Assembly (NCBI GenBank): GCA_964586455.1
Contig: CAZPHV010000001.1
Coordinates: forward strand, 196,444-260,443
Origin: Aquimonas sp964586455
GTDB taxonomy: Bacteria > Pseudomonadota > Gammaproteobacteria > Xanthomonadales > Xanthomonadaceae
Direction: 5' to 3'
DNA length: 64,000 nucleotides
The position numbers and the translations under genes were made by a program. Shown here one piece after another: positions 7,995-15,930 of this stretch; position 1 is the first letter of the stretch, and each line of letters opens with the position of its first letter. The notes under the pieces are model-generated. The model did no database searches and was not told where the DNA came from. It saw only the letters and a program-made list of their open reading frames with translations.

Positions 7995-10037
7995 TCACAG
8001 TCCGGCGCAGACGTTCTGCGCATTCGAGCCGAGGAAGGGCGCGTACGGGCACTGCACGTAACGCAGTCGTGCCCCCAGCGGGCTGAGCTGGTCGGCGCGA
8101 CGGGCTGCGGGCGCGTTGCCGAGACCGCCGCCGACGCGCTGCACGGACAGAAACGCGATCATGTCGTCCTGGTCGATGCCGTCACCCGACACGCCAACCG
8201 CGCCGATCATGCGATCGCCGCGGTACACAGGCACCCCACCGGGGAAGATCTGCAGCCCGTTGGCGAGCTGGCGCGTCGGCGCCGTCGATGCGCCGCTGCC
8301 CAGTGCGACGCCGGCGCAGTTGTCCGGCGTGTCGTTGACGAAGCCCGGCAGACCCGCGGTGTGGGCCACGTGCTGGACGATACCGTTCAACACCAGATCA
8401 AGCTGGAAGCCGGTGGCGAAGGGGCTCCACTGGCCGCGCGGCGCCGACAGCGGGCCTGGGTTGGCGGTGAGGATTCCGTCGGGATAGAACGGGCGCGCGA
8501 GATTGCCGATCGCGCGCGCAGAGAAGGCGACGCTGCCGTCCAGCGCGGCGCGGCCGAGAAAGGCCTCGAACGTGGCGGCGGCTGGCCGCAGATCGATCGT
8601 GCGGCGCGGCGCGAGACTCGCGTCCAGCAGCACCGTGGGCTCACTGAGGCTGCGAATGAAATCGCCGGCGTTCGGCGCGCTGAAGAACGCCGCTGAGCGC
8701 GCCTTCTGCAGCGAGACGTCAGCGCCGAACACGGGGGCATCGCGTGAGCGCACCATGCCGAGGATCTCGCCGCTGCTGTCGACCACGGCGATCGAGACCC
8801 GCGCGTTCGAACCCAGCGGGCGACGGATCTGCGCGCGGCTGGCTTCGGCCACCGCAAGTGCTTCCGCCAGCAGCGCGCTCACCTCGGCTTCGCTGAGCGC
8901 GCCGCTGCTCTCACTGCCAGCGCGCGGCGCATGCCGCGCAGCATCGAAGGCATCGACCCAGACAAAGGCCTCGCGGCCGTTGAACTGGCCTGCCGGTGCA
9001 GCGCGCAGGCCGGATTCGGTCAGGCCAAACGCGGTGCCGTCGCGCGGCACGCCGCCGCCGTAGCCGGGCACGTCGAGCAGGGTGCCAGCGCTTGCATTGA
9101 GGGCAGAGAAACTGGCGCCTGCCACACCGCTGGCGAGCTGCCCGGCGGTCGCGTCACTGAAGCGCAGCACCTTGCCTTCGACGGTGATCCGGCTGGCTTG
9201 AATATCGCGCGGGGCCTCGAAACCGCGGGTGGCCGCGAGCGCGATCAGTTCATCGAGATCTTGGTCGAAGTCGGCGACGCTGGGGTCGAGCGTGTAGAGG
9301 CCATCGGCACTGACGCCGACGCCGCCGACCAGCACGCCCTGCTTGTACAGGGGAAAGCCGCCCGGGTCGGCCGACAGGCCCAGCGGCGAGCGCTTCGGCC
9401 CGGTCATGCCCTGCATCAGACCTTCGCGACGCATGAAGTCCGAGCACGCGAGCTGGCTGAACTGCACGCCGAACAGCGGGCCGCCAGGCTGGTTGACCTC
9501 GCCCGGATTGAAATGCTGCTGCACGATCTGGCTGGCCGTGCGGGTGCTGAAGGCGTTGCCGCCGCTGGACAGATAGGCACCGGTCACGGCCTTGGCGATC
9601 GCCGCCAGCGCGGGGCCGCCCACAGCGGCGGGCAGCACGATGCCTTCGAGGCCGCCGTCGATCGTAGGCGCGCCATTCGCTGTGCTCGACACGCGCACGT
9701 CAAGCGCGTTGCCGGACATCGCGTACACGCCGAGCACATTGCCAACGCGGTCGACCACCGCGATCGTGGCCACTGCGTTGCTGGCGCGCGCCTGCGCCAC
9801 GGCTTGGGCGATGACCTGACCGACATCGTCCGCGCTGAGCGTGTGCGAGGCTTCGAGGCCGGCGGCCTGCACGCAGGTCGCACAGATCGCGGGCGCAGGG
9901 GCGCCGCGCAGCTGCGGCGCCTCCAATCCCAGCCCCGCGCCTTGCCCGCGCAGGCGGCCCTCGCGTTCGGGCAAGGGGTCGGAAGCGCAGGCCAGGCCGG
10001 CAAGGCCGGCGAGCAGAGTGAACAGCCACAAGCGCAC
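7995..10037 (-). CDS. Exported protein with two GlcG/HbpS-type domains
   Basis: 680 residues from the GTG at 10037. This start gives an export signal (RLWLFTLLAGLAGLAC), and the Cys may be a lipidation site, although GLAC is an imperfect lipobox. The open frame runs up to 10619, but those 194 codons are translated repeats and cannot be trusted. Two copies of a GlcG/HbpS-like domain are visible. The first is near residues 70-280 (VATIAVVDRVGNVLGVY, later VLVGGVGVSADG). The second is near 400-660 (VSIAVVDSSGEILGMV, later RMIGAVGVSGDG). HbpS relatives bind haem or small ligands; here the gene lies between cytochrome genes, so haem or redox-ligand binding is a reasonable inference. The gene ends 8 nt before the outer-membrane-protein ATG. 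Confidence 0.75.
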   Translation of the reverse strand: MRLWLFTLLAGLAGLACASDPLPEREGRLRGQGAGLGLEAPQLRGAPAPAICATCVQAAGLEASHTLSADDVGQVIAQAVAQARASNAVATIAVVDRVGNVLGVYAMSGNALDVRVSSTANGAPTIDGGLEGIVLPAAVGGPALAAIAKAVTGAYLSSGGNAFSTRTASQIVQQHFNPGEVNQPGGPLFGVQFSQLACSDFMRREGLMQGMTGPKRSPLGLSADPGGFPLYKQGVLVGGVGVSADGLYTLDPSVADFDQDLDELIALAATRGFEAPRDIQASRITVEGKVLRFSDATAGQLASGVAGASFSALNASAGTLLDVPGYGGGVPRDGTAFGLTESGLRAAPAGQFNGREAFVWVDAFDAARHAPRAGSESSGALSEAEVSALLAEALAVAEASRAQIRRPLGSNARVSIAVVDSSGEILGMVRSRDAPVFGADVSLQKARSAAFFSAPNAGDFIRSLSEPTVLLDASLAPRRTIDLRPAAATFEAFLGRAALDGSVAFSARAIGNLARPFYPDGILTANPGPLSAPRGQWSPFATGFQLDLVLNGIVQHVAHTAGLPGFVNDTPDNCAGVALGSGASTAPTRQLANGLQIFPGGVPVYRGDRMIGAVGVSGDGIDQDDMIAFLSVQRVGGGLGNAPAARRADQLSPLGARLRYVQCPYAPFLGSNAQNVCAGL

Positions 10038-10411
10038 ATAGGGTAGGCCCCGGCCCACCGTGGGTACACACCTTCCGCAGTCGACCGGCGCAGGGCGAAT
10101 CGATGGACGGACGGTGCCGCTTGCAACCGGATCCGCAGCGCGGGAAACACCGGGTCGGGCAGGCGCGGCACCGAGGGCAGGGAACAGGGGAAGCGTGGAG
10201 CTCCGGTGGGCCAGGGCCCACCCTATGTGCTTCGTGGATCGATTGACCGGCGCGAGCGTCGAGCCTCGGTGGGCCGGGGCCCACCCCATGTGTTTCGTGC
10301 ATCGGATGACCGGTGCGAGCGTCGAGCCACGGTGGGCCAGGGCCCACCCTGTGCATCCGCGGAGCAGATCACCAGGACCAAGCACATAGGGTGGGCCCTG
10401 GCCCACCGTGG
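10037..10411. repeat. Array of five palindromic repeats, three of them in 63-bp tandem
   Basis: Copies lie at 10037-10063 and 10385-10411 (CATAGGG orientation) and at 10203-10227, 10264-10290 and 10327-10353 (opposite orientation). The ends of the three inner copies are spaced exactly 63 bp apart and share flanks containing GACCGG(C/T)GCGAGCGTCGAGCC. No gene is supported in 10038-10471. The array separates the FHA-decahaem gene from the GlcG gene, and its leftmost copy touches the GTG start of the latter. Each core GGTGGGCC-N2-GGCCCACC can fold into a strong hairpin in RNA. Confidence 0.85.
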
Positions 10412-10471
10412 CCTGTGCGAGTGCAGACGCTTGACTGCGCAGCGCAGCGAACAAACGCGACAAGGACCGTT

Positions 10472-12250
10472 TCACTCCCCACCTCCTGCAGCCGCAGATG
10501 CGGCCGGGTGTGTCACCGGCAGCGCCGCCTGCATCGGCGTCGCCCCCGGCAGATGAAAGCCGTGGCAGCCGGTGCAGGCGAGCTGCACGTTCTGCGCACC
10601 GCGCTGCTCGCCGTGGCATTCAACGCAGTTGTCGATGCCCGGCATCAGCACGTCGTGGCTGCTGCTGGATTGATCTGCCGCATGACAGCCGAGACACGTA
10701 GCGTCGTCCTGCGCCAGGGTGTCGCGGCGGGTCAGATGGGCGACGTGGTCAAAGCGCGCCATCGGGTGGAAGTCCGCCACCAGCTTGACCGGCAGGATCT
10801 GCCAGCGCTCGTAGACACTGCGCTCGGGATGCACGGTGATCTCGTGGCAGGTGACGCAGCCGGAGCGCGTGAACTGGTTGTGCGCCTCGATCTCGGCGCG
10901 CTCGCGTCCGCAGGCGAGGATGCCCTCGGGACAGGGATCGCGCTCGGCCTGTGCCGGGCGGCGGCGGTTGCGCTGGCCGACCTCGATGGTCTTCGCAGTG
11001 TCCGCGAACTGGCGGATGTAGTGCTCCTCCAGCGCCAGCACGGCAGCGCGCACTGCCGCATGCGGCAGCTGACGCTCGGGCTCGTCCTCGTCGAAGCCCA
11101 GGCCATGACAGCTGCGGCAGCTGTTCTCCATCGTGATCGGCTCGAAGTGCTCGCCGTCGACGTTCAAGGTGTGGCAATCGACACAGGCGAGCGCGCGATC
11201 GCCTTCGCCGCGCACGTACACACGCTTGGGGTCGAGGTGCAGGTCATGCGGAAACTTCAGGTTCGAGCTTTCGCGCGGCTCTGCGTCGGCGGCGGGCCGA
11301 ACGCGCTCGGTCGACCACAGCGATGAGCTCGCATCGAAACGCAGCAGGCTGAAGCGGAACGGCGGATGCGCATCGGCCGTGAAGCCGTTGACCGCCAGCG
11401 CGAAGGACTGCTCCGCACGCTCCATGCCCCGATGCGTGGCGACCTCGGGCAGGGCGCGATGGCAGTCGACGCACAGCGCGGTGTCCTCGCGCACCAGCAT
11501 GGCCGGCTCGTTGTGCTCCTTGTGGCAGCCGGCGCAGTGGGCGTCCTCAAGCCTTGGCACCGACAGCGCGGCCAGATCGACATGGCCGGGCAGGCCCTTG
11601 TGGCAGTCGAGGCAGCCGCGGTCGGGCGTGGTCTCGAACAGGCGCAGGTGGCAGGCATTGCAATCGACATCGATCTCCAGCGTGTGATGGGCATTCGCCA
11701 GCGGCCCGCTCGACCACACCGCATCTGACAGCAGCGGCGCATGCGCGCGCAGCCAACCGCCCAGTGCGGGATTGAAGTAGCCCGCCAGCGGCAGCGCCAG
11801 CAGCAACAGAGCGAACAGCGCCGAGGCCCAGGCCAGACGGCGCATCGGCAGACGGGTCTGCTTCAGCTCGATTTGAAAATGGGTCGCAGGGCCGAAGCTC
11901 TGATCCTGCTCGACCTGGGTCAGCTGCAGGGCGCCATTGAAGCCGGCTGGGGCCTCGATCACGCGCAACTGCTGGGCGCCGATCTCGATGCTCTCGCCCG
12001 GGCTCAGCACCACGTTCTGCACGCTGGCCCCGTCCCGCTGCAGGCGCGCGGCACCCACGCAGCGCAGCGAGAAGCGACCGCCGCTCAGCGGCTTGAGGGT
12101 AAGGTGGCGCGGGGCGATCGAAGGGTCGTGCAGCGGCAGGGTCTGATCGTTGCGATGGCCAAGCGTGATCAGCCCGCCCTCATGGCTGGCTTCAACGAGG
12201 GTCTCAGCCCCCTTGCGATCGCGATACACCCGGCGCAGCAGGATCAGCAC
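10472..12250 (-). CDS. FHA-like / transmembrane / decahaem cytochrome c fusion
   Basis: 592 residues in three parts. Residues 1-110 resemble a forkhead-associated fold (ITLGHRND, LHDPSIAPRHLTL), but with His where the usual GR arginine sits, so phosphopeptide binding is uncertain. Residues about 137-157 form one membrane helix after a basic stretch (MRRLAW). The rest is periplasmic and carries ten CxxCH sites at 197, 213, 239, 260, 356, 378, 465, 519, 542 and 559. The protein would therefore present a sensor domain in the cytoplasm and a haem wire outside. The start is a GTG at 12250 with AGG 6 nt before it, 6 nt after the stop of the membrane-protein gene. It is the likely periplasmic electron acceptor of the inner-membrane complex. 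Confidence 0.85.
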   Translation of the reverse strand: MLILLRRVYRDRKGAETLVEASHEGGLITLGHRNDQTLPLHDPSIAPRHLTLKPLSGGRFSLRCVGAARLQRDGASVQNVVLSPGESIEIGAQQLRVIEAPAGFNGALQLTQVEQDQSFGPATHFQIELKQTRLPMRRLAWASALFALLLLALPLAGYFNPALGGWLRAHAPLLSDAVWSSGPLANAHHTLEIDVDCNACHLRLFETTPDRGCLDCHKGLPGHVDLAALSVPRLEDAHCAGCHKEHNEPAMLVREDTALCVDCHRALPEVATHRGMERAEQSFALAVNGFTADAHPPFRFSLLRFDASSSLWSTERVRPAADAEPRESSNLKFPHDLHLDPKRVYVRGEGDRALACVDCHTLNVDGEHFEPITMENSCRSCHGLGFDEDEPERQLPHAAVRAAVLALEEHYIRQFADTAKTIEVGQRNRRRPAQAERDPCPEGILACGRERAEIEAHNQFTRSGCVTCHEITVHPERSVYERWQILPVKLVADFHPMARFDHVAHLTRRDTLAQDDATCLGCHAADQSSSSHDVLMPGIDNCVECHGEQRGAQNVQLACTGCHGFHLPGATPMQAALPVTHPAASAAAGGGE

Positions 12251-12256
12251 GGCGGC

Positions 12257-13150
12257 CTACCAGTACAGAAAGACGACGAGGATGTGCACCAGCAGCGCTG
12301 CGATCAGGCCGACGGTGAGCGGGATATGCAGGTACAGCCACAGCTGCAAGCGGGCCTGCAGGGACACGCTGGCGCGCAGCACCGCAAGCGCGCGCGCGCG
12401 CTGCGCGGCGAGCCCGAGCAGGCCCTGCAGCGCTGCCGCCTCATCACGCTTGCGTGCCTGCGGCACGCGTGCGGCGAGGTAGTCCAGCAGCGGCTGCTGG
12501 AAGCGGTTGGAACAGGTGCGCGAACCGGCCGGCTGGGCGGCGGGATCGAGCATGCGCGAGTGGTCGCGACCGAGCACCTGGGCCAGCACACCGCCGCCGA
12601 GGGTGGTGCGATCGATCGCGCTTTCCACCACGGCCAGCGTGGTGGCATCGGCCTGCTGGGCGGCGCGGCGCATTTCGTCGTCGATGCGGTTGAGCGCGGT
12701 CAGCCAGTCTTCGCGACGGCGCCCGGCATGCACCGCAGCCAAGCGCCGCGGCAGGCGCAGATAGACGTACAGCCCATACACACCGCTGCCAATCACCACG
12801 CACATCAGCACATAGGCCAGGGTGTGAACATTCCAGCCGACCTGGAACGCACTGTGCAGCGTCGCCACCACCAGCAGGGCAAGACCGAACATCACGTGCG
12901 CGGCGACCCAGCCCTGCACGGTTCCGAGCGTGCTGCGATAGCGGCGCTTGCGCAGGCCGAGCAGGGCGAGCCAGAGGATCAGTAATGCGCCCAGCGTACC
13001 CAGCACATAGCCCTGCCAACTGCCACCGTTCGGCGGCAGGCTGGCCGGCTGCGAGATATACAGCCCGATCGAGGCAACGCACAGGCCGCTGGCCCAGAGC
13101 GCGTAGCGACGCGCCTGTGGCCCGAGGAAGCTGGAGCCCGACTCAGCCAT
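12257..13150 (-). CDS. Histidine-rich inner-membrane protein, cytochrome b-like
   Basis: 297 residues from ATG 13150, with five predicted membrane helices: near residues 15-35, 43-65, 78-100, 105-128 and the last 30 residues. Conserved-looking His residues sit in or next to helices 3, 4 and 5 (AAHVMF, ATLHSAF, NVHTLA, YLHIPL, LLVHIL). This would suit two b-type haems, as in quinol or ferric-reductase-like membrane subunits; haem binding is inferred. A cytoplasmic loop of about 130 residues separates helices 4 and 5. The frame extends 62 codons upstream inside the preceding gene, but ATG 13150 overlaps that gene by only 8 nt, a normal coupling. It most likely anchors the FAD/Fe-S protein and passes electrons to the decahaem protein. 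Confidence 0.75.
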   Translation of the reverse strand: MAESGSSFLGPQARRYALWASGLCVASIGLYISQPASLPPNGGSWQGYVLGTLGALLILWLALLGLRKRRYRSTLGTVQGWVAAHVMFGLALLVVATLHSAFQVGWNVHTLAYVLMCVVIGSGVYGLYVYLRLPRRLAAVHAGRRREDWLTALNRIDDEMRRAAQQADATTLAVVESAIDRTTLGGGVLAQVLGRDHSRMLDPAAQPAGSRTCSNRFQQPLLDYLAARVPQARKRDEAAALQGLLGLAAQRARALAVLRASVSLQARLQLWLYLHIPLTVGLIAALLVHILVVFLYW

Positions 13151-15779
13151 GCAGGCGTTTCTCGACCAGAGCGGCAAAGCCCGCGGGTGAGGTGCGCACC
13201 GCAGCCCCGGTCGGACAGGCGCGCACGCAGGCCGGGCCGCCATCGATGCCTTGGCAGGCGTCGCATTTGACCGCCTTCTTGCCGGCCGCCTTGGCGGCCT
13301 TGTCGGGTGTGGCGCCAGTGTCTTCGCCGGGCCCATGGCCGGTCGCGAACAGCAGCCAGCTGAGCAGGCCGGGCTTCCTGGGCGCGGCGTATTCCATCCG
13401 GATCACGCCGTAGGGGCAGTGGGTCTGGCAGTTGCCGCAGCCGATGCAACGGTCGTCGATGAAGACTTCGCCGCCGATCGCGCGGTGGATCGAATCGGTC
13501 GGGCAGTCCTTCATGCAGTGCGGATGCTCGCAGTGCCGGCACGAGATCGGCACCTGCACGGCGGCATGCGAACGGCCGCGATGGCGGTCCAGCCGCGACA
13601 GCCCGCCGTGGGTCTCGGCGCAGGCCTTCTCGCAGTTGTCGCAGCCCACGCACAGCGACTCGTCGATCAACAGCGCATTGGTCGCCTCGCCCAGGCCTTC
13701 GGCCATCAGGAAGGTCACCAGCTCGCCGCCCTCGGGCAAGGCTTCCAGAACCGAGAAATTGCGCAGCTGCTGGCTGGTCTCGGCCTGCAGGGCACCGACC
13801 CGCTGCGGGTCCTTCTTCAGCAGCTCCAGGAACTCGGCGCGGCCGAGCTGGATGGTTTCGGTGCGCACCGATGCGCGCGCGGTTTCGCGGCGCACGGGGT
13901 CACCCATCAAGGCCATCTGCCCGCATAGCTGGCCGCTCTGGGCGTGGCCGACCAGGGCGCTGCCGCGGGTGAGCGCGATGGTGCCGCTGCGCACCAGGTG
14001 CAGGCAGTCGCCGGCTTCGCCTTCGCTGTACAGCAGCTCGCCTGCGGCGAAGCTGCGCACCTTGGCGGCCTGCGCGATCGCGCGCAGTTCGGCCACCGGC
14101 AAGGAAGGCGCGAACTGGCCCTGCAAGGCCCGCACGATGAAGATCCAGTCGACGCCGGCACGCACCTCGTCGTTCGAGTTCAGCAGCTTCACCATCGTGC
14201 GTCGAGGCGTCTCGATCAGGATGGTGTCGGCGCCGATGAAGGCGTCGCCGCTGCGCGGCCGCCCCGAGATCAGGCTCATCTCGCCGAAGAACTGCCCCGG
14301 CTGAAGTCGGATTTCGCTGCTGCTGCCGCCGTGGCGCAGGCGCACCTCGCCTTCCAGCACGGTGTAGAAGCCGTTGCTGTAGTCGCCGCTGCGGAACAAG
14401 GCGCTGTCGGCCTCCAGCACTTCGGTGGCGCGTGGCTCGGGCGGATCGGCGAGATCGCTCTCGGACGGCTGTTCGCCCGCACGGCGCATCTGCTCCAGCT
14501 GTGCCTCGCGGCGCGCGCGCTGTTCGGCGCGGCGTGCGGCGACGCCCTTTTCGACCTGCGCACGCGCCGAGCGCACGCTGTCGGCATCGCCGAAGCTGAC
14601 GATCAGCCGGCTCTCGATCAGCAGCTCGCGGAACGCCAGCGCGTTCATGCGCCGGAACATCGGCACGCGCTGCTGATACAGGCCGAGGATCTCCTCGACC
14701 TCGGCCACGTAGGGCAGGCCGGCGAACTGCAGGGCCAGCAGCACGTGATCGACCGGGCGCACCGCGCGGCCGAGGATGCTGTCGACCACATCCTGGCCCT
14801 GATTCATGGCCTGCTTGATCAGCGGGAAACCGGCCAGCGAGCCGATCACATACAGACCCGGCACGCTGCTCTGGTACTGCGCGTCGAGCGTCGGCAGCGC
14901 GTCGGGGCGCGTGCTCGGAAACGCCATACCGCAGGCTTCCAGGAAGGTGCGCGGTGGCGTGCCACCCAGCCGCGCCAGCACCTTGTGGCAGGCGATGCGG
15001 CGCTGGCCTTCGGGGGTGTTGAGCACGATCGCGCCGAGGCCGTCCGCACCCGCGGGCTCGATACGTTCGACGGTGGCGCGGTAGTGACAGTGGAAGTCGA
15101 GGCTGCGGTCGTTGATCGCGCGCAGCACCGCGTTGAGGTTGCCCTCCTTCGCACGCGAGAACTCATCGCGGCGGTTGACGATGTGCACGGCGTTGTTGCG
15201 CGACAGGCCGAGCGCGTTCTCGATCGCCGAATCACCGGCGCCGATCACGACGATGGTCTCGCCGCGCCAGGCCTCGGGATCATCGAGCTGGTAGTGGACG
15301 AGGCCGCCGTCCTCACCGGGTGCGCCGATGCGGTTCGGCTGGCCCTCGAGCCCGATCGCCAGCACCACATGCTCGGCGCGAACGCTGCTGCCATCCTTCA
15401 GCGTGATCTCGAAGGCACCGCGCTGGCCGCGGATCGCCGCCACCTCGGCGCGATAGCGGACGTTGATGCCGAGGCTCTCGATGCCCTGCGCCCAAGCCGC
15501 AAGCACGGCCTCGCGCGCACCGGCTCGGAAGCGCAGCGGGCTGCGCAGGTCGAGAAAGCCGGGCTCGGCCATCACGAACTTGCCCTTCTGATAGCGCTGG
15601 ATCGTGCGCGCATGCGCGTCGAACGCTTCGAGCAGCAGATGGCTGGGCGGCTGTCCCGGGCGTTCGGCGGCGTCAATCTCGGCCGCGCGCGCCGCCGCGC
15701 TCAGCCCGGCAGGGCCAGAACCGACGATGACGATCTTGAAGCTGGCGTGCGGGTGGCCCGAGGCGGGTTCACCGTTCAT
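13143..15779 (-). CDS. FAD/NAD(P) oxidoreductase, two cNMP-binding domains and four-cluster ferredoxin in one chain
   Basis: Cytoplasmic redox protein of 878 residues. Residues 1-340 are a thioredoxin-reductase-like flavin domain: GSGPAG at 20-25 for FAD, GAGDSA at 180-185 for NAD(P), and YVIGSLAGFP near 310. No CxxC active-site pair is seen, so the electrons probably go elsewhere. Residues about 455-540 and 560-655 are two cyclic-nucleotide-binding folds. The first has FGEMSLISGRPRSG; the second reads CGQMALMGDPVRRETA, with Gln in place of the Glu that contacts the ribose. Residues 705-860 hold four Cys sets for [4Fe-4S] clusters (starting at 710, 747, 778 and 839), as in NrfC/HmcB-type ferredoxins. 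It is first in the locus, with a promoter just upstream. Inferred role: NAD(P)H-driven electron input, allosterically controlled. Confidence 0.9.
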   Translation of the reverse strand: MNGEPASGHPHASFKIVIVGSGPAGLSAAARAAEIDAAERPGQPPSHLLLEAFDAHARTIQRYQKGKFVMAEPGFLDLRSPLRFRAGAREAVLAAWAQGIESLGINVRYRAEVAAIRGQRGAFEITLKDGSSVRAEHVVLAIGLEGQPNRIGAPGEDGGLVHYQLDDPEAWRGETIVVIGAGDSAIENALGLSRNNAVHIVNRRDEFSRAKEGNLNAVLRAINDRSLDFHCHYRATVERIEPAGADGLGAIVLNTPEGQRRIACHKVLARLGGTPPRTFLEACGMAFPSTRPDALPTLDAQYQSSVPGLYVIGSLAGFPLIKQAMNQGQDVVDSILGRAVRPVDHVLLALQFAGLPYVAEVEEILGLYQQRVPMFRRMNALAFRELLIESRLIVSFGDADSVRSARAQVEKGVAARRAEQRARREAQLEQMRRAGEQPSESDLADPPEPRATEVLEADSALFRSGDYSNGFYTVLEGEVRLRHGGSSSEIRLQPGQFFGEMSLISGRPRSGDAFIGADTILIETPRRTMVKLLNSNDEVRAGVDWIFIVRALQGQFAPSLPVAELRAIAQAAKVRSFAAGELLYSEGEAGDCLHLVRSGTIALTRGSALVGHAQSGQLCGQMALMGDPVRRETARASVRTETIQLGRAEFLELLKKDPQRVGALQAETSQQLRNFSVLEALPEGGELVTFLMAEGLGEATNALLIDESLCVGCDNCEKACAETHGGLSRLDRHRGRSHAAVQVPISCRHCEHPHCMKDCPTDSIHRAIGGEVFIDDRCIGCGNCQTHCPYGVIRMEYAAPRKPGLLSWLLFATGHGPGEDTGATPDKAAKAAGKKAVKCDACQGIDGGPACVRACPTGAAVRTSPAGFAALVEKRLHG

Positions 15780-15799
15780 CCGTCACCCCCGTGGCGGAT

Positions 15800-15846
15800 A
15801 TGGCTTGCGTGAAGGCAAGGTAGGCGTGGCGTGCAAGCCATGTCAA
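15800..15846 (-). promoter_or_regulatory. Promoter of the redox locus with a palindromic operator-like site
   Basis: Reading the minus strand, TTGACA (15846-15841) is followed after 18 nt by TACCTT (15822-15817), a plausible sigma-70 promoter 40 nt before the ATG at 15779. A 9-bp inverted repeat, ATGGCTTGC at 15800-15808 and GCAAGCCAT at 15833-15841, brackets the -10 region and touches the -35. This is where a repressor or activator could bind. The site also lies upstream of the divergent cca gene. Confidence 0.5.
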
Positions 15847-15930
15847 CGCAAATCCAGCAGGTGGAGACCCATGCCGCAGCGCGAAAAGCTGACAGCGCAG
15901 GACACGCGCAGCGCGGAGCGTGCCGCTACC

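Noticed and set aside
10203..10353. Possible CRISPR array (63-bp regular spacing)
   Set aside because: The spacers are also repeated, units are palindromic over most of their length, and no cas genes are present.
10038..10619. N-terminal extension of the GlcG-domain protein and small frames across the repeat array
   Set aside because: The extension is translated palindromes (GWALAHRG and similar) and would overlap the upstream decahaem gene; the export signal starts at 10037.
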